From Bacillus sp. SD075 (GTDB lineage Bacteria > Bacillota > Bacilli > Bacillales > DSM-1321), in assembly GCF_017355165.1 (NCBI RefSeq), contig NZ_JADILK010000001.1, forward strand, positions 1 through 64,000: DNA of 64,000 nt, written 5' to 3'. Below, piece by piece: positions 47,116 to 56,378 of the stretch. Each line of letters opens with the position of its first letter. Position 1 is the stretch's first letter. The notes under the pieces were generated by a model. It saw only the letters and a list, made by a program, of their open reading frames with translations, made no database searches and was not told the origin of the DNA. The translations under genes and the position numbers were made by a program.

Positions 47116-47298
47116 AGGATGACTCCTCCTTTAAATGTTTTTATTTTGGTAAAATAAAAACCGTGTGAATGTACGATCATGACCATTTTGTTTTCATGTA
47201 CCTTCGCCCTAGCAGCAGAGAGTTACGAGATACACCTCTGTATTGAGGAACAAAATGAGAACATAAAGGCTGTCACATAGGCTGCAATATTTTACACA
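47116..47298 (-). promoter_or_regulatory. Long rpsD leader, likely S4 autoregulatory element
   Basis: About 180 bases lie between the predicted start of transcription and the ATG. The segment can form several stems, including ones near the Shine-Dalgarno. B. subtilis S4 represses its own translation through a leader; I infer the same here but I cannot match a consensus. Confidence 0.45.
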
Positions 47299-47304
47299 AG
47301 GAGT

Positions 47305-47333
47305 ATTGTATAATATTCTGCTCAATGAGTCAA
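47305..47333 (-). promoter_or_regulatory. Sigma-A promoter of rpsD
   Basis: On the minus strand TTGACT (47333-47328), a 17-base spacer and TACAAT (47310-47305). The transcript should begin near 47298. Confidence 0.75.
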
Positions 47334-47674
47334 GGACAGTTGTGATTAATTAGGAATAGATAAAGAGAATGGCAGCAAGGAAATACACCATATTTTAAAA
47401 ATGTAATTTTTAGGGAGACCTTTTCCAAGGTAAACCTTATGATGAATAGCAGAATTAGATGGTTTCCGACATTTCTTGGGAGCCCTTGCCATGGGGGTGC
47501 TTCAATCCTGTTTCTTTTGCAACATTTCAAAGTGAAATATCAGAGGGTGCTAAAAATGTCAAGAGGGATGATGAGGCGTTATATATTGCGAAGAATCAGG
47601 AGATGGCCGGGTGTACATGGGTTCCGAATGGAAAAGGGAGCAGGCAAGGATTGCCGCTCCCTTTCACTTCATAT
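47334..47674. other. Intergenic region between rpsD and ytsP
   Basis: No clear gene. A plus-strand frame at 47459-47680 reads in places like a protein (WEPLPWGCFNPVSFATF) but has no ribosome site and ends inside the ytsP terminator. I cannot name a family for it, so it may be a fragment or chance. Confidence 0.4.
47632..47664 (-). terminator. Terminator of ytsP
   Basis: GGGAGC-GGCA pairs with TGCC-GCTCCC (one bulge) with T residues at the minus-strand end. Confidence 0.7.
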
Positions 47675-48154
47675 TTATAGATGATTGGAAAGGATTTCAG
47701 CGAACTTCTCCAGTCCTTGCTGATCCATTTCGTCAAAACGATCCGTGACCGGGCTGTCGATATCGAGGACACCGAGCAATTTGCCATCCTTCATGAGCGG
47801 TATGACAATTTCAGATCTTGATGCCGCATCGCAGGCGATATGTCCAGGGAATTGGTGGACATCCTCAATGCGCAGGGTTTTTTCAGTTGCCGCCGAAGTC
47901 CCGCATACGCCTTTGCCCATTGGGATGCGGACACAGGCTGGAAGGCCCTGGAAGGGTCCAAGTATTAATTGGCCTTCTTCGTATAAATAAAAGCCGACCC
48001 AATTAATCTCAACGAGAAACTGATTAAGTAAAGCTGCCGCATTGCTTAAATTGGCTATCCGGTTCGTTTCATCTTCGATTAAGGCAAGTAGTTGTTTTTG
48101 TACCAGATCATAGTTTTTTTCTTTTTTTCCTTGATACATTTCGACATTAAACAA
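47675..48154 (-). CDS. ytsP: GAF-domain protein YtsP, free methionine (R)-sulfoxide reductase type
   Basis: The 159-residue GAF protein carries the fRMsr cysteines: CVRIPMGKGVCGTSA (two Cys) and the later HIACDAASRSE (third Cys). Enzymes of this family reduce free methionine-R-sulfoxide using thioredoxin. The start is TTG at 48154, seven bases after AGGTG; the frame then reads TTG TTT AAT. It precedes refZ on the other strand. In B. subtilis ytsP lies in the same place. Confidence 0.85.
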   Translation of the reverse strand: MFNVEMYQGKKEKNYDLVQKQLLALIEDETNRIANLSNAAALLNQFLVEINWVGFYLYEEGQLILGPFQGLPACVRIPMGKGVCGTSAATEKTLRIEDVHQFPGHIACDAASRSEIVIPLMKDGKLLGVLDIDSPVTDRFDEMDQQGLEKFAEILSNHL

Positions 48155-48221
48155 AAGCGTTCACCTGTCTTCCTCATATTTTTACAGCACTTTCTAATCA
48201 TGATGCTTTATTGTTGGGAAA

Positions 48222-48282
48222 TTGTCGAGAACTTACTAAAGGATTCAGGCTCTTCCGTGAAGAAGTAGTCCACAAGACTTGT
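48222..48282 (+). promoter_or_regulatory. refZ regulatory region: Spo0A box, sigma-H-like promoter, palindrome
   Basis: TTGTCGA (48222-48228) resembles the Spo0A box TGTCGAA. A sigma-H-like promoter follows: AAAGGATT (48238-48245) as -35 and GAAGAAGTA (48259-48267) as -10, separated by 12 bases. ACAAG-A-CTTGT (48272-48282) is a palindrome just after the expected start. In B. subtilis refZ is Spo0A- and sigma-H-dependent. Individual matches are imperfect. Confidence 0.5.
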
Positions 48283-48308
48283 CTCAAAGAAAGCGAGGGA
48301 TTGCCTGA

Positions 48309-48965
48309 ATGAATCGCCAGACGCCAACGAAACAAGCCATTGTGGATGCTGCATTGCATTTATTTCATTTAAAAGGCTATCATGCTACATCCATACGGGA
48401 TATTGCGAATAAAGCGAAAGTGAACGCTGCAAATATTGCCTACTATTTCAAGAATAAGCAGGGCTTGCTGGAATTTTGTTTCACTTCCTATTTAGAAGAA
48501 TATATCCTGGTCCTTGAGACGAACATGACACTGCTGGAACATAAAGGTCCGCAGCATTGCTTGATGAATCTTGTAAAGGATATTCTCGCTTTCCAGAGGG
48601 AGAACTTCCTTGCTGCACGGTTCATATATGGGGAATCATCACTCGATTCCAATTTAAACCGCGAAATTCATTCGACTTATTTTACAAAGGAAAAGTCTTA
48701 TTTTCAATATGTTTTGGAACAAGGGATCAAGAGCAGGAGTTTCCAGCAGGTCTCCGTACCCATGTATATGCTGCAGTTGAAGGGTTTATTGACGGCCCCT
48801 GTCCTGCATACCCATTATGCGATGGATGTGCTGCATATCTTCCCGCAGGAATCCTATTACACGAATATTTATGCCAATGAAGTCGGACGTTTTCTGCAAG
48901 ATACCCTTTTCATCGCAGAAGACTTACAGCCACTGTTAGCCGGCCGGCCTGAAGTGTATACATGA
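48309..48965 (+). CDS. refZ: TetR-family regulator RefZ
   Basis: The 218-residue protein has a TetR-type helix-turn-helix (AIVDAALHLFHLKGYHATSI, then DIANKAKVNAANIAYYFKNK, residues about 8-50) and a ligand-type C-terminal domain. It corresponds to YttP/RefZ of Bacillus, which binds sites near the origin and helps FtsZ shift and chromosome capture at sporulation. The ATG at 48309 has GCGAGGG at eight or so bases. It abuts hisJ, whose stop lies one base away on the opposite strand. Confidence 0.85.
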   Translation: MNRQTPTKQAIVDAALHLFHLKGYHATSIRDIANKAKVNAANIAYYFKNKQGLLEFCFTSYLEEYILVLETNMTLLEHKGPQHCLMNLVKDILAFQRENFLAARFIYGESSLDSNLNREIHSTYFTKEKSYFQYVLEQGIKSRSFQQVSVPMYMLQLKGLLTAPVLHTHYAMDVLHIFPQESYYTNIYANEVGRFLQDTLFIAEDLQPLLAGRPEVYT

Positions 48966-48966
48966 G

Positions 48967-49770
48967 TTAACCATTGAACCCTGCAATCAGTGCCTGATGG
49001 CCCTGACCCAAATCTTTAGCCTGATGGGCATCGGAACCGTAAATAAGCGGAATGCCGAGATCTAAAGCACGCTTTGCAAATCGTTCAGGAGGGTAGGGTT
49101 CACCGCATAGCGGCTTTACAAGCCCGGCCCCATTATAATCTAGTTCATACTTTTGATCCCTGATCATATCGAGAATTTTGTAAACACGCTCGTCAAAACT
49201 TGATGCCGGTGCATATCGATGCTGGAATTTATGGACAAGCGTAATATGCCCGATCCGCTTTGGTTTATAAATGCCTAAATCAGTTTCTATTGATTTTTCC
49301 AGAGTATCGTAATATTTGGCATACACCGATTCCACTGAACCTAGTTCATTGGCAATCTCACCAAACCCATTTTCGCTGAAATCGATGCAATGCCAACTGT
49401 TTTGATGCTTGATGAAGTGGACGGAAAGTATACTATCATCAAGGAATTCTCCGATTTCGTCGAGGAATTCTTTTGTTTCTTTTTCATACCCCTCTATAAA
49501 GTCAACCTCCAGACCTGTTTTGATCAGGATTTTGTCTTTATAGCGTTTTTTCAGTACGCGGAGCTCTTGAAAGTAATCCAGGAGCAGGGCAGCGTCCATG
49601 CCGCTGTCTTTTTCAGGCGTAGGATCTTGAAAATCTCGTGGCAATGGAGCATGTTCCGTAAATGTGATTTCCTTTAATCCTAGCTCGATTCCCCGCGTAA
49701 TGTATTCATCGAATTTATCCGTAGAGCCGTGAGGGCAAAACGGAGTGTGCACATGACCGTCAGCTTTCAT
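48967..49770 (-). CDS. hisJ: Histidinol-phosphatase (PHP type) HisJ
   Basis: The 267-residue PHP-family enzyme dephosphorylates histidinol phosphate in histidine synthesis. Metal ligands are visible in DGHVHTPFCPHG, FTEHAPLP, GLEVDFI, SVHFIKH and the C-terminal IYGSDAHQA. ATG at 49770 follows GGGAGGG. It is not part of a his operon here, as in B. subtilis. A TTG or ATG further upstream would add residues without a site. Confidence 0.92.
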   Translation of the reverse strand: MKADGHVHTPFCPHGSTDKFDEYITRGIELGLKEITFTEHAPLPRDFQDPTPEKDSGMDAALLLDYFQELRVLKKRYKDKILIKTGLEVDFIEGYEKETKEFLDEIGEFLDDSILSVHFIKHQNSWHCIDFSENGFGEIANELGSVESVYAKYYDTLEKSIETDLGIYKPKRIGHITLVHKFQHRYAPASSFDERVYKILDMIRDQKYELDYNGAGLVKPLCGEPYPPERFAKRALDLGIPLIYGSDAHQAKDLGQGHQALIAGFNG

Positions 49771-49938
49771 GGTTCTTCCCTCCCAAAAAACAGGTATTTG
49801 TAGCAATTTTCTACAAAAAAAACATTTTTCTCGTCAAAAATTATTGCTAACATGGTATCATAAAAGCATTAAATTTAACATTTTTATAATTGATATATAA
49901 ACGAGCAAGACTGTAAGGACTAGAACAGGGGGCTTACC

Positions 49939-51633
49939 ATGGATTACATAATTGGGGTAATTGTATTAATTTTGATTTTCATCATTTGGGGTTATTTTTT
50001 CAAAAAGAGATATTTTAAAGAAATCGATCGACTGGAATCCTGGAAAATAAGCATCATGCACCGCCCCGTGCTGGAAGAGCTTTCTAAAGTCAAACAATTG
50101 AACATGACAGGTGAAACAGAGGAAATGTTCGAAAACTGGCGCATTGAATGGGACGCCATTATTACGGATCATATGCCTGAAGTCGAAGAACTTTTATTCG
50201 ATGCTGAGGAATTCGTCGATAAATACCGTTTCAGCCGATCAAAAGAGGTACAGCACAAAATTACAGTCAAGCTGAATGAAATCGAGGAAATGATCAAAAA
50301 GATCTTATACGAACTGAATGAACTCATAGGCAGTGAAGAAAAGAATCGATTGGAAATTGAAGATATCAAAGAGTCCTACCGTCATTTGAAGAAATCCTTG
50401 CTTGCACACAGGCATAATTACGGGAAAGCGGCTGATAAGCTGGAAAATTCCTTGGATGAAGTATTGCAGATCCTTCAGAAGTATGAAGAAGAGACCGTGA
50501 ACGGCAATTATTTGAATGCGAGGGAGCTTGTTCTATCCATTAAAGAAAAATTGGCGGTTCTGTCAGATAAAATGGAAATGCTCCCTAAATTATTGGTGGA
50601 TAGCCAATCCGAGCTGCATTCCCAGCTTCATGAATTGAAGGATGGTTATGAGGAGATGTCAGGACAGGGGTATCTGTTGAGCCACATCCAATTCGAGCAG
50701 GAAATATCACGTCTTGAGGAGGAACTGGAACTATATAAAACACAATTGGAAAATGCCGAAACGGAAGCTGTGGAAAAAGGCATTAAAGAAATGCGCGAAA
50801 GCATTGAGGTGCTTTATGACCTTTTGGAAAAAGAAGTACTTTCAAAACAGTACATCTTGAAAAATGATGAAGTTCTCAGGAAAACGATAAGTGACCTTGA
50901 ATATGAAAACGATAAACTTAAGGTTGAAACCATACATGTTCAACACACATATCATCTGACGGAAAATGAGCTCGATGCACAACGGAAAATGGAAAAGCAG
51001 ATTGCCCAGATTTCGAAACGCCATCAATTACTCGTTCTGAAAATGGAGGATAATGTGATGGCAAGCTCCCTTATCAGCGAGGAGATGCAGGGGCTGGCTG
51101 TACAGTTGGAGGAATTACAGGAAAATCAGAAAGACTTTACCGTTAAATTACAGGCTCTAAGAAAAGATGAAATGGATGCCAGGGATTCACTGGCCGAATT
51201 GAAACGCAAAATGGTCGATACTGGACGTTTAATAGCAAAAAGTAATATTCCAGGTCTTCCAGAAGAGTATAAAGTGGTGCTTCAGGACGCTAAAGAATGC
51301 ATGGATGACGTTCAAGGGAAACTTGAAGAAAAGCCGCTTGAGATGGCCGCTGTTTATATTTATTTGGAAAAAGCGGTTCAACAGGTGAATAGGGTCCACG
51401 AAAAAGCGCAAGAATTGATCGAGCATATGTATTTGGCCGAAAAGGTGATCCAATTCGGAAATCGCTATCGAAGCAGTCACGATATGGTGGCAGAGAGCCT
51501 TAGGGAAGCCGAAGCCAAATTCCGTAGCTATGAATATCAAGCCGCATTGGAAACGGCAGCCACGGCCATAGAAAAGGTTGACCCAGGCAGTTTACAAAAA
51601 ATCGGAGCGAACATTGAAGAAGCCCTATCCTGA
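49939..51633 (+). CDS. ezrA: Septation ring formation regulator EzrA
   Basis: The 564-residue protein has an N-terminal transmembrane helix (YIIGVIVLILIFIIWGYFF, residues about 3-21) and long, charged alpha-helical repeats typical of the spectrin-like EzrA fold. EzrA restrains FtsZ ring formation at the poles and acts in division. AGGGGG precedes the ATG by seven or so bases. It lies between hisJ and nifZ as in B. subtilis and ends with a terminator. Confidence 0.95.
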   Translation: MDYIIGVIVLILIFIIWGYFFKKRYFKEIDRLESWKISIMHRPVLEELSKVKQLNMTGETEEMFENWRIEWDAIITDHMPEVEELLFDAEEFVDKYRFSRSKEVQHKITVKLNEIEEMIKKILYELNELIGSEEKNRLEIEDIKESYRHLKKSLLAHRHNYGKAADKLENSLDEVLQILQKYEEETVNGNYLNARELVLSIKEKLAVLSDKMEMLPKLLVDSQSELHSQLHELKDGYEEMSGQGYLLSHIQFEQEISRLEEELELYKTQLENAETEAVEKGIKEMRESIEVLYDLLEKEVLSKQYILKNDEVLRKTISDLEYENDKLKVETIHVQHTYHLTENELDAQRKMEKQIAQISKRHQLLVLKMEDNVMASSLISEEMQGLAVQLEELQENQKDFTVKLQALRKDEMDARDSLAELKRKMVDTGRLIAKSNIPGLPEEYKVVLQDAKECMDDVQGKLEEKPLEMAAVYIYLEKAVQQVNRVHEKAQELIEHMYLAEKVIQFGNRYRSSHDMVAESLREAEAKFRSYEYQAALETAATAIEKVDPGSLQKIGANIEEALS

Positions 51634-51660
51634 AAACCCGCAATGGCGGGTTTTTTTCTT
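51633..51660 (+). terminator. Intrinsic terminator after ezrA
   Basis: AAACCCGC pairs with GCGGGTTT around AATG, with a long T-run. Confidence 0.85.
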
Positions 51661-51861
51661 TTATTCGGACCCGGAATAGATTGTTGGGAGGTTCAATCAT
51701 TCTGCAGGAATAAAAAGAAGCAGGACTCCTATCATTCATGGACCAGTGTTTTACATTCTCTTTCAAATTCAATTATGTTAATATTAGAAGTTGCACAGCA
51801 ACATTGAAACTTATATTTAGTAGAGCGACCATCATAGATACAAAACATGGAAGGTGAAACC

Positions 51862-53010
51862 ATGATTTATTTTGACAATAGTGCAACAACAAAACCATAT
51901 CCCGAAGTGATCGAAACTTTTATGAAGGTAACTTCGGACTATTTCGGGAACCCTTCTTCGCTTCATGGACTTGGGGTGCAATCCGAAAAACTGCTTTCCG
52001 CTGCAAGAAAGCAGACCGCTGATTTATTAAAGGTGAAGAGTTCGGAAATATATTTCACTTCCGGGGGGACGGAAGGAAATAATCTTGCCATTAAAGGGGC
52101 CGCCCACTCTCAGGGAAATCGCGGTAAACACGTAATCACGACAGCGATTGAACATCCTTCTGTTGAAGATGCATGCCAATCATTGACGAAAATGGGTTAT
52201 GAGATCACGTATCTTCCCGTTAACGAATTTGGGCAAATTGATGTAACGGACCTTAAGGATGCGTTGAGGGAAGATACCATTTTGGTTTCCGTCATGCATG
52301 TTAATAATGAAGTTGGCTCGATACAGCCGATCGCTGAAATGGGCAAATTGTTAAAACAATACCCAAACGTGCTTTTTCATGTCGATAATGTTCAGGGTAC
52401 AGGCAAAGTTACGTTATCATTGCGTGATGCCAATGTGGATTTATGTACAATCTCCGGCCACAAGGTTCACGGCTTGAAGGGGACGGGCATCCTTTATGTT
52501 CGGGAAGGCGTGCGGGTCGATCCGCTTTTCCATGGTGGCAATCAAGAAACGAAAATCAGGAGCGGCACCGAAAATGTCGCGGGAATCGTCGCCCTATCGA
52601 AGGCTTTGCGTATTAGTATGAACAACCAATTGCTGTATCATGATAAGCTGCAGCAAATCAAAACTTATTTATATAAAGGTTTGCAGGAAATGGGCGGGGT
52701 GTTGGTTAACAGTCCAAAAGAGGGTGCACCTCATATTGTGAATTTTTCCGTTCCGGGACTTAAATCCGAGGTATTGCTGCATGCACTTGAGTCGGAAGGA
52801 ATATATGTTTCGACGACTAGTGCCTGTTCTTCGAAAAAAAGGACGATAAGCAAAACGGTGGATGCGATGTTCCATAATTCAGCTCGTTCCGAAAGCGTCA
52901 TCCGAATCAGCACTACCTATGGAAATGAAATGGAAGAAGCAAAGCAAGTTCTGGCGGCGATAAAGAAAATCGTCGCTAATTTAGAAAAAATAATGAGGGT
53001 TGCAAAATGA
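51862..53010 (+). CDS. nifZ: Cysteine desulfurase NifZ (ThiI partner)
   Basis: A PLP-dependent cysteine desulfurase of 382 residues. It has the MIYFDNSATTKP start, the PLP lysine K201 in SGHKVHGLKG and the persulfide Cys at about 322 in TSACSSKK. It passes sulfur to ThiI for 4-thiouridine in tRNA. The ATG at 51862 follows GGAAGGTG. It overlaps thiI by four bases (ATGA), so the two are coupled. The SufS/IscS alternatives are less likely because of this context. Confidence 0.92.
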   Translation: MIYFDNSATTKPYPEVIETFMKVTSDYFGNPSSLHGLGVQSEKLLSAARKQTADLLKVKSSEIYFTSGGTEGNNLAIKGAAHSQGNRGKHVITTAIEHPSVEDACQSLTKMGYEITYLPVNEFGQIDVTDLKDALREDTILVSVMHVNNEVGSIQPIAEMGKLLKQYPNVLFHVDNVQGTGKVTLSLRDANVDLCTISGHKVHGLKGTGILYVREGVRVDPLFHGGNQETKIRSGTENVAGIVALSKALRISMNNQLLYHDKLQQIKTYLYKGLQEMGGVLVNSPKEGAPHIVNFSVPGLKSEVLLHALESEGIYVSTTSACSSKKRTISKTVDAMFHNSARSESVIRISTTYGNEMEEAKQVLAAIKKIVANLEKIMRVAK

Positions 53011-54218
53011 AATTTGATCATATAATCATCCGTTATGGAGAAATCTCCACGAAAAAAAGAAACCGTAAAGGCTTTGTAGACAAAATGAAGGCACATATCC
53101 GCTGGAGTTTAAAAGATATAGAAGGTGTAGTGCTTACAGCCAACCGAGAGCGGATGTACGTACTTCTGAACGGTGCGGACCATAAGCCGGTCATTGACCG
53201 ATTGAAAGGCATTTTTGGCATTCAGTCATTAAGTCCTGCGATAAAAATAGAGCGTGATCTGGAAGTGATGAAAACGGCAGCATTGTATTACCTTAATCAT
53301 ACTCTTGAAGAGGTAAACACGTTCAAAATCACGACAAAACGTGCGGATAAGGATTTCCCATATAATACAGATGAAATTAACAGGGCAATCGGCGGGCATT
53401 TACTTCGAAATACAGAAGATTTAAAAGTGGATGTAAAGAATCCTGATTTGAACCTGCTAGTGGAAGTGAGACGCGAAGCCGTGTACTTGACAGGTGAAAT
53501 CATCCAGGGGGCAGGCGGTCTTCCATTCGGTTCAAGCGGGAAGGCTATGCTGATGCTTTCAGGCGGGATTGATAGCCCTGTTGCTGGTTTCCTTTCGATG
53601 AAACGGGGATTGGACGTGGAAGCGATCCATTTTTACAGTCCACCGTTCACAAGCGAACGTTCACGTCAAAAGGTCATTGATTTGGCCGGCAAGCTGGCAG
53701 AAATAAATGGAAGCATGAAAGTGCATATCGTTCCATTTACGGAAATTCAATTATTGATTCAAAAACAAATCCCGGAAAACTACTCAATGACTACAACCCG
53801 CCGTTTAATGATGCGGGTCGCCGATCGAATCCGTGAAAAGAAAGAAGCCATGGCACTGATTACCGGTGAAAGCCTTGGACAGGTTGCAAGCCAGACGATG
53901 AGTAGCATGTTTGCCATCAATGAGGTGACGAATACTCCGATCCTGCGTCCGCTGATTACCATGGATAAGACAGAAATCATCAAAATTGCAAGAGAGCTTG
54001 ATACGTTTGAAATATCCAATCTGCCGTACGAGGATTGCTGTACGGTCTTTACGCCGGCAAGCCCAAAAACGAAACCGAAACGTGAAAAAGTCAATTACTA
54101 TGAAAGCTTCGTCGACTTTGAATCCTTGATTGAAAAAGCGGTCTCCGGAACAGAAGTATTGACCGTTAAGCCTGGTCAGACTTTCGATAAGGAAGAAGAG
54201 ATGGAGGACTTATTTTAA
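53007..54218 (+). CDS. thiI: tRNA 4-thiouridine synthase ThiI
   Basis: The 403-residue protein has an NFLD/ferredoxin-like start, a THUMP domain (about 55-170) and a PP-loop ATPase with MLSGGIDSPVAG at about 184-195. It adenylates U8 of tRNA and delivers sulfur from NifZ. As in B. subtilis it lacks the C-terminal rhodanese domain of the E. coli enzyme; it ends near EMEDLF. A catalytic cysteine pair CCTVF lies in DCCTVFTP. The ATG overlaps the nifZ end. Confidence 0.95.
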   Translation: MKFDHIIIRYGEISTKKRNRKGFVDKMKAHIRWSLKDIEGVVLTANRERMYVLLNGADHKPVIDRLKGIFGIQSLSPAIKIERDLEVMKTAALYYLNHTLEEVNTFKITTKRADKDFPYNTDEINRAIGGHLLRNTEDLKVDVKNPDLNLLVEVRREAVYLTGEIIQGAGGLPFGSSGKAMLMLSGGIDSPVAGFLSMKRGLDVEAIHFYSPPFTSERSRQKVIDLAGKLAEINGSMKVHIVPFTEIQLLIQKQIPENYSMTTTRRLMMRVADRIREKKEAMALITGESLGQVASQTMSSMFAINEVTNTPILRPLITMDKTEIIKIARELDTFEISNLPYEDCCTVFTPASPKTKPKREKVNYYESFVDFESLIEKAVSGTEVLTVKPGQTFDKEEEMEDLF

Positions 54219-54246
54219 TATCCTGTAATTACCAATAAAATAGTGC

Positions 54247-54276
54247 GAATGAAGCCATGTGTTTTAACACACTCTA
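54247..54276 (+). promoter_or_regulatory. Sigma-G-like promoter of the SASP gene
   Basis: GAATG (54247-54251) fits the sigma-G -35 (GHATR). After an 18-base spacer CACTCTA (54270-54276) fits the -10 (CATNHTA) at all but one position. This agrees with forespore-specific expression. Confidence 0.75.
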
Positions 54277-54300
54277 TAATCACAAGGAGGTGAAAAACAC

Positions 54301-54507
54301 ATGGCAAACAACAACAGCTCAAACGAATTATTGGTACCAGGAGTTGAACAAGCTCTACAACAAATGAAATATGAAATCGCTACAGAATTCGGCGTACAAC
54401 TTGGTGCCGACACAACTTCTCGCGCTAACGGTTCAGTTGGTGGAGAAATCACAAAACGCCTTGTTCAAATGGCTGAACAACAATTAGGCGGAGGATTCAA
54501 AAGATAA
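54301..54507 (+). CDS. sspA: Alpha/beta-type small acid-soluble spore protein
   Basis: The 68-residue protein binds and protects spore DNA. The GPR protease cleavage region [16 protein letters not shown] and the C-terminal [17 protein letters not shown] are diagnostic of alpha/beta SASPs. AAGGAGGTG is a perfect ribosome site. The gene is in the thiI-ssp-ytcI place of B. subtilis sspA; the exact letter of the ssp name is by synteny. Confidence 0.94.
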   Translation: MANNNSSNELLVPGVEQALQQMKYEIATEFGVQLGADTTSRANGSVGGEITKRLVQMAEQQLGGGFKR

Positions 54508-54525
54508 TTTAATAAATATGGCTAC

Positions 54526-54558
54526 AGAGAGCGGGTTCTTACACCCGCTCTCTTTATT
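54526..54558 (+). terminator. Intrinsic terminator of the SASP gene
   Basis: AGAGAGCGGGT pairs perfectly with ACCCGCTCTCT. Confidence 0.85.
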
Positions 54559-54642
54559 TATTTGTAAAAATACATAGAAATATTAGAGAAGTATCTTGTA
54601 TAATGAGTAGGTACTAAGAGTTCATAATTGGAGGGGAAGAAT

Positions 54643-56226
54643 ATGAAGCGTGAAGACTTATTGGCTCCGGAACATTACAACTTAGTGAGTGAAATGGAAC
54701 GTTATGCAAAAGATCCAGGAAAAGTTGCTATACTTTGGGAGAACGAAACCGGAGATAAAAAACAACTTACATATGAGAATCTATTAAAAAGTGCCAATAA
54801 AATTGGAAATGCCTTCAAGACAAAAGGACTGGGTAAAGGTGATACGGTCCTTATCATAATCCCTCGTTTGGTGGAAGCTTATCAAGTGTATTTAGCTGCA
54901 TTGAAAATTGGCATGATAGTCATACCTTGTTCTGAAATGCTTCGTGCGAAGGACTTGCAGTATCGGGTCAACCATGGCGATGTCAAAGGAATCATCAGTT
55001 ATCATGAATATACTCATGAATTGAATGAAATAGAAGGAGCGGAAAGCCTCCTGAAATTTGCAATCGGAAAACGAACCGAAAATTGGCTGGATTTGAATGA
55101 GCTTGCTGATAAGGAATCCGATCAGCTGACTATGGCCGAAACGAAGAGCGCGGATATGGCGTTCCTATCGTATACTTCCGGGACGACAGGAAATCCAAAA
55201 GGGGTCGTCCATACACATGGATGGGCTTATGCCCATTTAAAAACATCTGCTGCGAACTGGCTCGGCATCAGCGAAACGGATGTGGTCTGGGCCACTGCAG
55301 GCCCAGGTTGGCAAAAGTGGATCTGGAGTCCTTTCCTGGCGGTTCTAGGTACAGGAGCGACCGGCCTTGCCTATCATGGGAAGTTCGAGGCAAAAAAATA
55401 CCTTCAGCTGCTTCAAGACTACAAAGTGAATGCATTATGCTGCACACCAACCGAGTATCGATTGATTGCAAAGGTGGATAACCTTGATGACTATGATTTA
55501 TCCCATCTTCATAGTGCTGTATCAGCGGGAGAGCCTTTAAATCAAAAAGTGTTCGAGGTCTTTAAAAGCCATTTCCATATTGAAGTGCGTGATGGATATG
55601 GACAGACCGAGAATACCCTGTTGGTAGGTGTAACGAAAGGCATGGAAATTAAATTGGGCTCCATGGGCAAACCGACTCCGGGCAACCATGTGGAAATCGT
55701 TGATGATTCCGGTAAAGCCTGTTCTCCTGGCGTAGTGGGGGATATTGCCGTACATGTCGATACACCCGCTCTCTTTAAAGAATATTTTAAAGATCCCGAG
55801 CGAACATCGCAGCAATTCCGTGGGGACTATTATATTACCGGTGATCAAGCGAAAAAGGATGAGGATGGTTATTTCTGGTTTGAGGGCCGTTCTGATGATA
55901 TCATCATCAGCTCGGGTTATACGATCGGACCGTTTGAAGTGGAAGATGCACTCGTTAAGCATCCATATGTTAAAGAGTGTGCTGTTATCGCAAGTCCTGA
56001 TGAAATAAGAGGAAATGTGGTCAAGGCATATGTAGTCTTGATGGATGATATCGATCCGGGCAGCCAAGACTTAATCAAGACGCTCCAAACGCATGTGAAA
56101 GAATTGACTGCCCCATATAAATATCCAAGGAAAATTGAATTTTTAGAAGAGCTGCCCAAGACGACATCGGGTAAAATCAAACGGGTGGATTTAAGGAAAA
56201 GGGAAGAAGCACTCCTTAACAATTGA
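54643..56226 (+). CDS. ytcI: Acyl-CoA synthetase YtcI (acetate/short-chain type)
   Basis: An ANL-family acyl-CoA ligase of 527 residues. The ATP motif YTSGTTGNPKG, the DGYGQTEN motif, and PKTTSGKIKR near the end (with the catalytic Lys) are visible. The protein likely activates short or branched fatty acids; MbcS-like medium chain enzymes are close. The ATG at 54643 follows GGAGGGG. Its PKTTSGK motif parallels the AcuA target in AcsA. It is separated from ytcJ by a terminator. Confidence 0.87.
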   Translation: MKREDLLAPEHYNLVSEMERYAKDPGKVAILWENETGDKKQLTYENLLKSANKIGNAFKTKGLGKGDTVLIIIPRLVEAYQVYLAALKIGMIVIPCSEMLRAKDLQYRVNHGDVKGIISYHEYTHELNEIEGAESLLKFAIGKRTENWLDLNELADKESDQLTMAETKSADMAFLSYTSGTTGNPKGVVHTHGWAYAHLKTSAANWLGISETDVVWATAGPGWQKWIWSPFLAVLGTGATGLAYHGKFEAKKYLQLLQDYKVNALCCTPTEYRLIAKVDNLDDYDLSHLHSAVSAGEPLNQKVFEVFKSHFHIEVRDGYGQTENTLLVGVTKGMEIKLGSMGKPTPGNHVEIVDDSGKACSPGVVGDIAVHVDTPALFKEYFKDPERTSQQFRGDYYITGDQAKKDEDGYFWFEGRSDDIIISSGYTIGPFEVEDALVKHPYVKECAVIASPDEIRGNVVKAYVVLMDDIDPGSQDLIKTLQTHVKELTAPYKYPRKIEFLEELPKTTSGKIKRVDLRKREEALLNN

Positions 56227-56239
56227 TCAAAAGCATTAC

Positions 56240-56270
56240 CGTCAGCCCCCTCGGCTGGCGTTTTTTTATA
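56240..56270 (+). terminator. Intrinsic terminator after ytcI
   Basis: CGTCAGCC pairs with GGCTGGCG (one wobble) and is followed by seven Ts. Confidence 0.85.
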
Positions 56271-56378
56271 TTACAGGGTTTGGATAAAAGCATAAATATG
56301 GGAATCAGTAATATGAGATGGTACACTTACTGCATATCTGCACAGTAACGATCATTTAATAAGGAGTGTAAAGCGGGA

